Below, one piece after another: positions 16,609 through 24,149 of a stretch of 64,000 nt of DNA. The position numbers and the translations under genes were made by a program. The DNA lies in assembly GCF_900129325.1 (NCBI RefSeq), contig NZ_FQUP01000004.1:372001-436000 (forward strand), read 5' to 3'. The first letter of the stretch is position 1; the number at the start of each line of letters is the position of its first letter. The notes below the pieces were generated by a model. The model was not told the DNA's origin, did no database searches, and was given only the letters and a program-made list of their open reading frames with translations. Source of the stretch: Kaistia soli DSM 19436. GTDB lineage: Bacteria > Pseudomonadota > Alphaproteobacteria > Rhizobiales > Kaistiaceae.

Positions 16609-18918
16609 TCAATTTCTAGAAGCAGCACGGATTAACTCAACCTGTCCCTTTGCATATCTTTCGACAATCGCAATGGCCTCGCCGCATGCTTCACGAATCT
16701 CTTCTGGGCTCGGAGTATCTTCGTAGTATGTCCCATGAGATAAGTTGTTTATCAGCACGCTTTTGATGATAACTCCCTCTTCGCCCGCCAGAAACCCGAC
16801 ATACTCGCTTAGTTGACCGCACTTGTCGGGATGACAGAAACGCCCCACAGCCTCCAAGACAGACCTTATCGAGTTCCCAGTTGTATGATCGGGTTCCCGA
16901 CCGATGGAGACATCAAAAACCTCCTTAAGGTGCTGTTCAAATGGCGCGGCGTATTTTGCATAGGGAAATATCTTGTGCTCTCCGTCTTCCTTAGACAAAA
17001 AGAACGCCGACCCCTTCCTAATAACACCATTTGTTATACAAATATTGTAAAAATAGCTGCTATGCGTGAAGATCAATAGATCTGCCGATCCATTCCTCGA
17101 TTTATCGGCCGGATTGATCGAGATCATTCCGTTCCCATCTATGCTAATATTCTTGAGCGTTTGAGCAATAGAGAATATGAAGTCATATGACATAGATGTA
17201 ATTGGATCATCAAAAACAAAGAAAAGCTTCAAATAATCAGAAGATGATCGAACTTTCTTATGGGCACAAGCTATGAAATAGCAGAACGCAATTGCAGTCT
17301 TCTCGCCGTCGCTCAGTGTCCGGGCAGCCCCCCGGGCCATGCTTCTGCTCTCTCGCTTTAGGACGAAGTTTTCTCGATCAAACGCGTATTTCTTGCCGAA
17401 CAAGTTCGAAATTAGCATTTCAAATGTCTGAGCGACGCGCTGTTTTGCGCTCGCAGAGAGTTGCGATTTCAGCAGATCGGCCAGTTCGCTCTCAATTCCA
17501 AACAATTCCAAGGAAGCAATATGGATAGCCGATATTGCAAGCCAATTTGCGTGCGTGAACTCGGTTACAAAGGCCTGGCAGGCTTCACGCTGCAGCCTGA
17601 GCCGCTCGTTGTCAGATGCCTCGACGGCAAAAAACAATTTTTGAAAAGCTGCGTTCGTTTCAAGCACCTCGTAGTGTAGATCACCAAGGTGTTGCTCAAT
17701 AGATCTATCCGGCAATGCCACCGCAGCCGATGGCGATTTCCCTTTGGCTTCTACAGCTTCCTGGTATTGCATGAGCACACGGTCGAGTCGGCCCGCCGAA
17801 CCGATTACATCGGGCAACGGCGCGTCTCGCTGAGAAGGAATATGCTTCCGCAAAGCCTCGTACTTCGAGGTTGCTCTAGCCACATCGCCCAACAGGGCCT
17901 GAATCGCTGTTCGCACAGCTTTGATTCCAACCCAGGCTTCTCGAAGCTCAGCCTTGTGACGCCCCTCTGCATCAGCAAAGTAGGCGAGATAGAGCTCGAT
18001 ATGTTCCTTCGCGGGCGGGTGGGCCACGCTCTGCCTACAGAATGGACAACGCTCGTCGCCGGCTGCAGCCAGCGCTTCCAGCCCGACCTGAAAGAATTCA
18101 GGCGCCTGCGCTAGATGTTGTTTTATCTCGTCAGATATCGTCGATGGCGACGTGATTTTAGCCAATAGTTCGGCAATCTTATGGGTATCCTCTGTCCTAA
18201 AGGAAATGTCGCCAATTTTAGAGGGATGATCCGGATCGGATGGCAGAGCCTTGAGTGAATCTAGATCTCCAATGATAGTCTTCAAAGAACGATCTGGGAG
18301 AGCTGGCTGTTGGGCGTGATCGACACATCTCGCAATTGTTACGTCGAGAAATTCTCTCAGTCTACGGTTTACCTTAGCCCGATCCACGAGTTCGCTGTCT
18401 CTCTGAGCATTCATAGATCGCTGAAGAGTAGTCCATGCCTCTGATATTTGGCTCTCTTTGGCGGATCGCCGTTTCTCAAGGGCTTTTGTGTCTATAAGTT
18501 GATGATCGAGTATTATTTCGGTTTCAATATTACCGTCTATCTCGAACTGACGCTGCCGAAGCTCGCTGTTGACGAATTCGTCCGAAAAAACGTGAAATAT
18601 TCGGCCGTGCGCGTCGGCCTTCACTTGTGCTGCGCGCAGATTGAGAGACAAGGACGCAACCCGACTATCCCCCCTTGTCAGCAAAAACGAGCCTTCACTA
18701 TCGCTTGCCTCCTCCGAAACAAGGTTAAACGCAGCATCAGAAATATCTTGTCCTTGACCAAAAAGATCAATGTAACGCAGAGCTCGAGTCAAGAACGACT
18801 TTCCTGTGCCGTTCCTAGCATAAATCAAATTCTGAGCGTTCTGACTTAGGGACGCTTCAAGCTTGGTCACTGGGCCTAAAGCACGCACGGATAGTTTTAG
18901 CCCCGTCTGAGCAGCCAT
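16609..18918 (-). CDS. RloC/PrrC-like AAA ATPase with zinc hook, candidate anticodon nuclease
   Basis: A 769-aa ABC/SMC-type ATPase of the AAA_13 group. It has Walker A ARNGTGKS (34-41), a coiled-coil middle with zinc-hook CPFC (291-294), signature TLSDGEK (534-540) and Walker B FFVFDDP (566-572). The C-terminus has R685-x3-E689 and H728, resembling the Arg-Glu-His triad of PrrC/RloC anticodon nucleases, though the E-to-H spacing differs. RloC cuts tRNA anticodons during phage stress. Start ATG 18918 has AGGA seven bases upstream; an upstream frame to 19026 is not used. The DNA is markedly AT-richer than its surroundings. No type I restriction genes are adjacent. Nuclease activity is inference. 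Confidence 0.7.
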   Translation of the reverse strand: MAAQTGLKLSVRALGPVTKLEASLSQNAQNLIYARNGTGKSFLTRALRYIDLFGQGQDISDAAFNLVSEEASDSEGSFLLTRGDSRVASLSLNLRAAQVKADAHGRIFHVFSDEFVNSELRQRQFEIDGNIETEIILDHQLIDTKALEKRRSAKESQISEAWTTLQRSMNAQRDSELVDRAKVNRRLREFLDVTIARCVDHAQQPALPDRSLKTIIGDLDSLKALPSDPDHPSKIGDISFRTEDTHKIAELLAKITSPSTISDEIKQHLAQAPEFFQVGLEALAAAGDERCPFCRQSVAHPPAKEHIELYLAYFADAEGRHKAELREAWVGIKAVRTAIQALLGDVARATSKYEALRKHIPSQRDAPLPDVIGSAGRLDRVLMQYQEAVEAKGKSPSAAVALPDRSIEQHLGDLHYEVLETNAAFQKLFFAVEASDNERLRLQREACQAFVTEFTHANWLAISAIHIASLELFGIESELADLLKSQLSASAKQRVAQTFEMLISNLFGKKYAFDRENFVLKRESRSMARGAARTLSDGEKTAIAFCYFIACAHKKVRSSSDYLKLFFVFDDPITSMSYDFIFSIAQTLKNISIDGNGMISINPADKSRNGSADLLIFTHSSYFYNICITNGVIRKGSAFFLSKEDGEHKIFPYAKYAAPFEQHLKEVFDVSIGREPDHTTGNSIRSVLEAVGRFCHPDKCGQLSEYVGFLAGEEGVIIKSVLINNLSHGTYYEDTPSPEEIREACGEAIAIVERYAKGQVELIRAASRN

Positions 18919-19446
18919 CGGAGTTCCTGGTTGGAATGCTGGAGCAAAAGAAGAGCATATGTTCGTGATTCTGGCGAGTGGTGCGACACGCCCACAATTA
19001 TCGGTCGCGCAAAAATAAGGTGGCATCGAATCCTGCCAAGCCTCAACAACTCATTGGCGACGTCTCATGCACGTTATATCGAAAACTGGGCGGCGCTTCC
19101 TCAACGGCAGCACTTTGAAATCGTGATGGATGACACCTGCTTTCCCGCGCCTCCGTGCTAGTATTGCAGCCATCTTTCGTCACGCTGTACGAGGAGGCGG
19201 AAGTTGGGGTCGCCGCATAGACGGATCACTTCAACCAAGGTCAGCGCAGTCCAGGATTGGTAGCCTTGAGGTCATGATGATGGGGGCCGTTTAGTTAGTC
19301 GGAAAAATCTGTGCGCCCGCCTCGATAGGAGACGAAGCGACTTCCCCCCTGGTACCCCGGCCTGCGCTCGCAATGACCGCATGCGCGCGCTCACGCGCAT
19401 AATGCACACCTAGGCGCCGGAACAGGCACGCCCGACGCGCTCGTGC
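18919..19446. other. 528-bp intergenic stretch between two minus-strand genes
   Basis: Beyond the ribosome-binding site of the ATPase gene at its left end, no convincing gene or RNA is seen. A short open frame at 18931-19161 has no homology cue and overlaps the promoter area. The left part is AT-rich like the ATPase gene; the right part returns to high GC. Confidence 0.4.
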
Positions 19447-20196
19447 TCAACTTGCCTCGGCCCTGCCGCTGGAGAGGAGCTGCTCAGCGCCGCCTTCATC
19501 CGCCGCTATCATGATGGCCGGGAAGGCCCTCGACCAAAAGTCCAAGGCGTCTTCGCGTAGCATCGTTTCGTATTCTCCTAGAACATGGTTCGTACCGCTC
19601 ACAGCAATAGCGATGGGCTGCATCATCTCCATGGCCACGTCCATCAGATGAAAGAGTTCATTGTAGCGAGGCTTGGTTTTTGGAGGCACGAGGAGCAAGT
19701 GGGCCGTTAGTTTGTCGCGATACTCCTTCAGAGTTGTCACAGCATGTCTGCTCTTGCTGGACCGTCTGAATGCGGCCCACCTGCGAGTTGCCTTTGACAG
19801 GGCCTCATGAACCTCCGTGGCGGGAAAGCCAGCGCGTGCAGCCAAGGCCGATGAGCATCGCCTTTGCTTCAACAGCCTCACCATCACGGCCAAGGATGCC
19901 ACGTCCGAACGATTGTGCCTTCTCGCAACCGTCTCTCCCCGGCTGGCGCGAGGCGCTTGGGGATCGAACAGCTTCGCCAGGGAGATGACTAGGTCGACCA
20001 ACAGCCCATTCTGGATGGTGCGCAGCGTCGATGGGCCATAGATGGCCGCTCCCTTGGCCGACACCGCGCTCTCGTTGAGCACCTCCATCACTGCTTCTGC
20101 ATGCAGGGCCAGCTTGGTCTGCTCCATCAACAGCGGGAACATATGGTCGACCTTCTCGATGGCCTCTTGCTTGGAGAGCGTCTTCTTGATCGGCAC
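19447..20196 (-). CDS. HEPN-domain protein, AbiU2-like
   Basis: A 249-aa helical protein with a GTG start at 20196. The mid region NGLLVDLVISLAKLFDP resembles AbiU2-type HEPN proteins. R160-x5-H166 in EYRDKLTAH fits the HEPN ribonuclease motif R-x4-6-H. HEPN proteins of this type act as abortive-infection or toxin RNases. No antitoxin such as an MNT nucleotidyltransferase is adjacent. Its promoter region faces the res-like site and the resolvase gene. The function is inferred from the motif only. Confidence 0.55.
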   Translation of the reverse strand: MPIKKTLSKQEAIEKVDHMFPLLMEQTKLALHAEAVMEVLNESAVSAKGAAIYGPSTLRTIQNGLLVDLVISLAKLFDPQAPRASRGETVARRHNRSDVASLAVMVRLLKQRRCSSALAARAGFPATEVHEALSKATRRWAAFRRSSKSRHAVTTLKEYRDKLTAHLLLVPPKTKPRYNELFHLMDVAMEMMQPIAIAVSGTNHVLGEYETMLREDALDFWSRAFPAIMIAADEGGAEQLLSSGRAEAS

Positions 20197-20250
20197 AGTT
20201 TTAGTAGCCCCTGAAGGTACTCTGTCAGGATACCAAGCGATGGCTCAACG

Positions 20251-20364
20251 CCCAATAGGGCAGGGTCTAGCGGACGTGTCCGCCGCATTCGCCAATCTCG
20301 TCCAATAGGATGGTATTGACATTTCGGACGCGCGGTGACTCAATGGCTTGGAACCTATTGGACA
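20251..20364. promoter_or_regulatory. Candidate resolvase res site
   Basis: CCAATAGG occurs at 20252-20259 and 20302-20309, and inverted as CCTATTGG at 20354-20361. The central copy forms a dyad, CGTCCAATA (20300-20308) facing TATTGACA (20314-20321). The third reads TGTCCAATA on the minus strand, matching the TGTC-x-x-ATA arm of Tn3-type res subsites. It lies directly upstream of the resolvase start at 20380. Confidence 0.6.
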
Positions 20365-20379
20365 CTTTGGAGCCGTCCC

Positions 20380-20955
20380 ATGCTTATCGGATACGCCCGC
20401 ACTTCGACCACGGAACAGGAAGCGGGCCTTCAGGCTCAGCAGCGCGACCTTGGAGCTGCCGGCTGTGAGAAGGTCTATGCCGAGCACGTCTCTTCTGTGG
20501 CACCTCGGGCGCAGCTTAAGCTGGCCGTCGAGTTCGTCCGGGAGGGGGACACGTTGGTGGTCACCAAGGTGGACCGCTTGGCGCGCTCGACGGTCGGCCT
20601 CTGGGACATCGTGCGGGAGCTTGATGCGAAGGGCGTGGGGCTCCGGGTGCTGAACCTTGGCGGGGAGACCGTGGACACCCGCAGCGCCACCGGCCGGCTC
20701 ATCCTGAACATCTTCGCGGGGTTCGCTCAGTTCGAGCGTGAGATGATGCTAGAGCGCCAACGCGAGGGCATCGCCAAGGCGAAGAGCGAGGGGAAATATA
20801 AGGGCCGGAAGCCCACAGCGAGGGCCAAGGCTGATGACGTTCGGGCGCTGCATCGCGAGGGCAAGACGCCGACTGAGATCGCAAAGGCACTCGGCATTGG
20901 TCGGGGGAGCGTTTATCGGGCGCTTGAGACCCCAGCGGCGGGGGCGCCATCGTAA
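20380..20955 (+). CDS. Serine recombinase, resolvase/invertase family
   Basis: A 191-aa small serine recombinase beginning MLIGYARTSTTEQE, with the catalytic serine at residue 9 of YARTST. The body has the conserved TKVDRLARS motif, LNIFAGFAQFEREM and the RQREGIAKAK linker helix. The C-terminal helix-turn-helix is TPTEIAKALGIGRGSVYRAL. The ATG at 20380 is chosen because the catalytic domain starts there. It may resolve dimers or invert or excise a segment of the element using the adjacent CCAATAGG sites. Confidence 0.92.
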   Translation: MLIGYARTSTTEQEAGLQAQQRDLGAAGCEKVYAEHVSSVAPRAQLKLAVEFVREGDTLVVTKVDRLARSTVGLWDIVRELDAKGVGLRVLNLGGETVDTRSATGRLILNIFAGFAQFEREMMLERQREGIAKAKSEGKYKGRKPTARAKADDVRALHREGKTPTEIAKALGIGRGSVYRALETPAAGAPS

Positions 20956-20978
20956 GGCGCGCGAGGTCCGGCTATCTG

Positions 20979-21428
20979 CTAGCTCAACCTCACGAACCTG
21001 TCCCGCACGGGCACCAAGTCGTAGTGAAAGCCCTGCCAACCTGCCCGGCGCGCGGTGAGGGACAGCGGCTTGCGAGGCTTGAACATCTCAGGAAGCTGGA
21101 GATCCGAGGCGAGGTAGTAGATGGCGTGCCGCTTGAAATCCTCACTCACGAGGACAAGGAACAGCGGGAAGTAGATGGACGCGGCCATCCGCTCGCTCTG
21201 CGGTCCCCAGGCGGCACCCATGACCGATTTCGGAACCACGTCGATGTCTTTCACACGGCTGGCCTTCACCTGCGCGAGGTAGCCGCAGAAGTCGCATATC
21301 ACATCAGCGCACTTGAAGTTGGTTGGGAGCCGGACCAGCGAGCCCGTCCGTTTGCACTTCGGACAGCGACATCCCCTCTTTACAATCGTTTCGCCGAGCG
21401 CCCCAAGTTCCTGTCGTGCAGTCGCCAT
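20979..21428 (-). CDS. DpnI/Dam-replacing-like PD-(D/E)xK nuclease candidate
   Basis: A 149-aa protein from ATG 21428 (an ATG at 21443 would add five residues). Two CxxC pairs (CPKC and CDFC) suggest a zinc ribbon around the core CADVICDFCGYLAQVK. Asp-x10-Gln-x-Lys has the same spacing as the Asp-x10-Glu-x-Lys active site of DpnI, with Glu replaced by Gln. The C-terminal ARRAGWQGFHYDL fits the family. DpnI cuts methylated GATC. Whether this variant is active, and on which methylation, is unknown. It converges with the resolvase gene. Confidence 0.5.
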   Translation of the reverse strand: MATARQELGALGETIVKRGCRCPKCKRTGSLVRLPTNFKCADVICDFCGYLAQVKASRVKDIDVVPKSVMGAAWGPQSERMAASIYFPLFLVLVSEDFKRHAIYYLASDLQLPEMFKPRKPLSLTARRAGWQGFHYDLVPVRDRFVRLS

Positions 21429-21530
21429 TCCCAGCCCCACCATCGTTCATTTGTGAGCGTGGCACGTGGCCGAACGCAATGAAACATAGCGGCCTCTCAT
21501 GCGCAGATCCTCGGTGCGGTCGGCGGTAAG

Positions 21531-22061
21531 GTGTTAGCCAGCAGCCGTGACGTGGCCGAGGAGTTCGAGAAGCGGCATGACCACGTGCTGGCTGACATCG
21601 ACCATTTGATCGAAACGGCTGGTCGCTCAAATCTGAGCGGCCTGTTCATCGAGAACCAAGTCTTCCACGACAAGGCCCGCAAGGAGGTCCGCCACTTCGA
21701 CATGGACCGGGACGGCTGTGCGCTCCTCGCCATGGGCTTCACCGGGTCCAAGGCTCTCCACTTCAAGCTGGCCTATATCGCCAGCCGCGCCAGCGGCGCT
21801 GAGTTCAACCGGACGGAGGGGAACCGCGGGCCGCTGGGCTTCGGTACGGGTTGCGCAATAATGTCGCAGGGTGGGCCGTTTCCAGCATACTACGATGGAT
21901 ACGTATCCATAAATATCCACCTCGTGGCCGCTCATGCCCCCGCACCGTTGCCTAAAGCTGCCGAGGCGGGTTCGCGGGCCTTCTGCCACACGTGGCACGC
22001 GTGTGGCGGACGATCCATCAACGGCGTGACTCGATCACCGCCAATCGAGTCACAGCTTTGA
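21531..22061 (+). CDS. Rha-family phage regulatory protein, apparently truncated at both ends
   Basis: The start of the frame matches the Rha (pRha) domain: ASSRDVAEEFEKRHDHVLADI, split by the conserved KRHDHVL, then HFDMDRDGCALLAMGFTGSKAL and FKLAYI. The homologous sequence continues upstream of the GTG at 21531 (ILGAVGGKV) back to a stop at 21480, without a normal start codon. After KLAYI, where Rha proteins continue with a coiled helix, the sequence loses resemblance. It may be expressed from GTG 21531 or be a decaying gene. Confidence 0.55.
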   Translation: MLASSRDVAEEFEKRHDHVLADIDHLIETAGRSNLSGLFIENQVFHDKARKEVRHFDMDRDGCALLAMGFTGSKALHFKLAYIASRASGAEFNRTEGNRGPLGFGTGCAIMSQGGPFPAYYDGYVSINIHLVAAHAPAPLPKAAEAGSRAFCHTWHACGGRSINGVTRSPPIESQL

Positions 22062-22124
22062 TTGGACCGGCGGGAGCGCGCGTGGGTAGCTTCGGTCCCA
22101 TTCAGCAACCCTATGGAACCACCG

Positions 22125-22436
22125 ATGACCACCGAAGCTGCCGCCTACCTCGCCCCGATCCAGATCACGCACAGCGTATATGTCTCGATCCCGTTTGTTG
22201 GCGAGGCCTTCGCTTGCTGCGAGAGGCGAGCGCGTGGGCGGTCGTTCTTCGATACGGATCTTGACTTGCCCGGACGGAAGGAAAGTGCCCGTCTGACCGT
22301 GTTCATCGGCCGCTGGGAGGTCGTGATGGACCCGCCAGCATGTTTGCGGAGCCGGGCGGCTCTCATGGTATGGCGGTGCACCGCGATGCCTGCGCTGATG
22401 CTGGCCAGCTTCGTCCGCGTGATGTCGCGGCTCTAG
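22125..22436 (+). CDS. Hypothetical small protein
   Basis: About 103 aa from ATG 22125 (ATG 22113 is an alternative). It starts MTTEAAAYLAPIQIT and contains a beta-like SVYVSIPFVGEAF segment. No family is recognised and the C-terminal part is rich in Arg/Cys/Met, as chance frames can be. It lies between the Rha remnant and the MarR-like gene in the same direction. This may be a residual piece of a decayed gene. Confidence 0.3.
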   Translation: MTTEAAAYLAPIQITHSVYVSIPFVGEAFACCERRARGRSFFDTDLDLPGRKESARLTVFIGRWEVVMDPPACLRSRAALMVWRCTAMPALMLASFVRVMSRL

Positions 22437-22527
22437 AGAGCGTTAGCCGTTTAGGCGCTACCGGACGACGTCCCCCCCGAGGCGCGGGCTTCGGGGAACT
22501 CCAGCGACCACCATAGCGGGCAGAAGC

Positions 22528-22881
22528 GTGACAGAGCAGAATAGCCTCGACAGGCTGATGGAGGTTTTCGAGATTCTCCGCGCGGTCGATGGGTTGATGC
22601 CGGTTCAGATCGCGCACAGCTTCGTCGCCATCGCTCTGCATGCCCGGATCACGATGGAGCAGCTCGGCTTGCTGGTGGACCTTTCTCAGTCGGCCTGTTC
22701 CCGCAATGTCGGCACGCTTGGGCTGGGACGCAGCGGGGAGAGGCGCGGCCACGGCCTCGTTGACGTTGAGCGCGACCCTGAAGACGCGCGCAGGTTCCTC
22801 ATGGTGCCTAGCGAAAAGGGTCGGCGGATTGCTCGCGAGTTGGCAAAGGCGGTGGGTGGCGATGTGCCCGAGGGCGCCTAG
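22528..22881 (+). CDS. Small winged-helix (MarR-like) DNA-binding protein
   Basis: A 117-aa protein with a GTG start. The order is helix (LDRLMEVFEILRAVDG), then a winged-helix core ITMEQLGLLVDLSQSACSRNV, a wing RSGERRGHGLVDVER and a C-terminal PSEKGRRIARELAKAV, the arrangement of MarR-like single-domain regulators common on phages. It is probably a regulator of the element's early genes. The next gene begins five bases after its stop. Confidence 0.6.
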   Translation: MTEQNSLDRLMEVFEILRAVDGLMPVQIAHSFVAIALHARITMEQLGLLVDLSQSACSRNVGTLGLGRSGERRGHGLVDVERDPEDARRFLMVPSEKGRRIARELAKAVGGDVPEGA

Positions 22882-22886
22882 GGGAT

Positions 22887-23213
22887 ATGACTTCCGACGC
22901 TACCCCGTTCGATCCGCGATGGGATGGTGCATTCATTCCGGACGATCATTGGCACTTCCTGCGACGGCTTCATGAGCGATACGCGGTCGTGCTTGCGCCG
23001 GGGGAGTTCAGCGCCGTACTTGCGGCCATCAAGGCGGGGAAGAGCGTCTACTACCGCAAGGCCGACACGACCGTGCATTGGATTGATCCGCCGGGGTCCG
23101 TGTGCCGCATCTTTGTCGCCACGAAGCGCGGACGGATCATCACGGTTCTGGCACCCGGCCACGCGAAGGGCGAACGGGCACGGCTGATAAGAGCGAAGCG
23201 CGGGGCGCACTAG
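22887..23213 (+). CDS. Hypothetical element protein
   Basis: A 108-aa protein with ATG five bases downstream of the MarR-like gene and an AGGGG just ahead of it. It contains HFLRRLHERYAVVLAPGEF and a beta-rich SVCRIFVATKRGRIITVLAP ending in basic residues. The alternation of a helix and strands ending in KGERARLIRAKRG superficially recalls small RelE-fold proteins, but no catalytic residues can be named. It is probably cotranscribed with the preceding gene. Confidence 0.45.
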   Translation: MTSDATPFDPRWDGAFIPDDHWHFLRRLHERYAVVLAPGEFSAVLAAIKAGKSVYYRKADTTVHWIDPPGSVCRIFVATKRGRIITVLAPGHAKGERARLIRAKRGAH

Positions 23214-23342
23214 CGGTCTTGAAAGATGAGGCGCGCGCGGTTCCTTCAGGAGCCCAACCACTCGGTCGTTATAAAACAGGCTAGAGCCCCAGTTCAAAAA
23301 TTAAACGGCGCCATTGGCTCTCTCAGTCGCCCTAAACAGCGT

Positions 23343-23363
23343 GCCGAATACCCCCCACCCCAG
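23343..23363 (+). repeat. 21-bp conserved element, copy 1
   Basis: GCCGAATA followed by CCCCCCACCCCAG. It differs at one base from 24047-24067. It lies 27 bp before the ATG at 23391. The near-perfect conservation of a non-coding 21-mer ahead of two genes suggests a promoter, operator or replication element. Confidence 0.5.
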
Positions 23364-23390
23364 CAAACGCAGATTTCCTGCGTCCGACCC

Positions 23391-23732
23391 ATGCCAACGG
23401 AACTTACAATGCAGAACAACACCGTCTCCCTACGTTTTTCTGGTCCCGGCCATCGGGCCAGCGCGCTGAACATCCCCCTTGCGGAGATCGACGGACAGTC
23501 CGCATTCACACCCGCGAATACTCGAATGGGCATTGAGATCGCCCATGACGGGGACGTTATCAGGATGTTCCTGCTGACAGCCGATCCTGAGGGCGAGAAC
23601 TTTGAACTCGCCTTGTCGATCCCGTTCCCGGCGGCGCTGCTGATGGAGCTTGCCACCCGTCGTCAGGCGACGACTGCTGAGAGGGTGGAAATGGATGCGG
23701 CTGACACTTTTGAAGAGCGGCACGACTGCTAG
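23391..23732 (+). CDS. Hypothetical element protein, beta-rich
   Basis: About 113 aa from ATG 23391 (ATG 23409 is an alternative). The sequence reads as strands and a final helix: NNTVSLRFSGPGHRAS, GIEIAHDGDVIRMFLL, ELALSIPFPAALLMELATRR. No family is recognised. The frame is open further upstream, but that portion crosses the conserved 21-bp element and has no coding character. Confidence 0.45.
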   Translation: MPTELTMQNNTVSLRFSGPGHRASALNIPLAEIDGQSAFTPANTRMGIEIAHDGDVIRMFLLTADPEGENFELALSIPFPAALLMELATRRQATTAERVEMDAADTFEERHDC

Positions 23733-24046
23733 TTCCCTAGCGTCGTCGCGACATGATCGGCGCGGCCCTCGGCATAACAGCCGGGGCCTCGTCTGGACCA
23801 CCTCGGCCTCGTTCTCGCTGGCGCTATTGGCCCTTCGAGAGAGCTTTCAGGGCATGTTCGGCGTCGTCCTTGGTGAAGCACGCTGGGGCGATACTGGCGG
23901 GTACTTTGCGAGACGCTGAGGGGGCTTCGAGGGGCGCGCTCTTTCTGTGGAGTGCGCCCTGAGACCGGCGGGCTTGGCCGATCTGCACTGCCACGAAAGC
24001 GACGCCTATCATCCGGGCTAGCTCGATTACCGCCCACATATGGGCC

Positions 24047-24067
24047 GCCGAATGCCCCCCACCCCAG
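24047..24067 (+). repeat. 21-bp conserved element, copy 2
   Basis: GCCGAATG followed by CCCCCCACCCCAG, 20 of 21 bases identical to copy 1. It lies 82 bp upstream of the polymerase-like gene start at 24150, in the same orientation relative to the downstream gene as copy 1. Confidence 0.5.
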
Positions 24068-24149
24068 GATAACCCGCGCGCCAATTTCAGCGGTCGTTCG
24101 CCTGTATCCTCCCGTACCTGTTCTTTTCCCTCGTGTAGCGGAGCCACTT

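Noticed and set aside
18931-19161. A 76-codon plus-strand frame upstream of the RloC-like gene
   Set aside because: No ribosome-binding site or recognisable sequence, and it overlaps the promoter side of the minus-strand gene.
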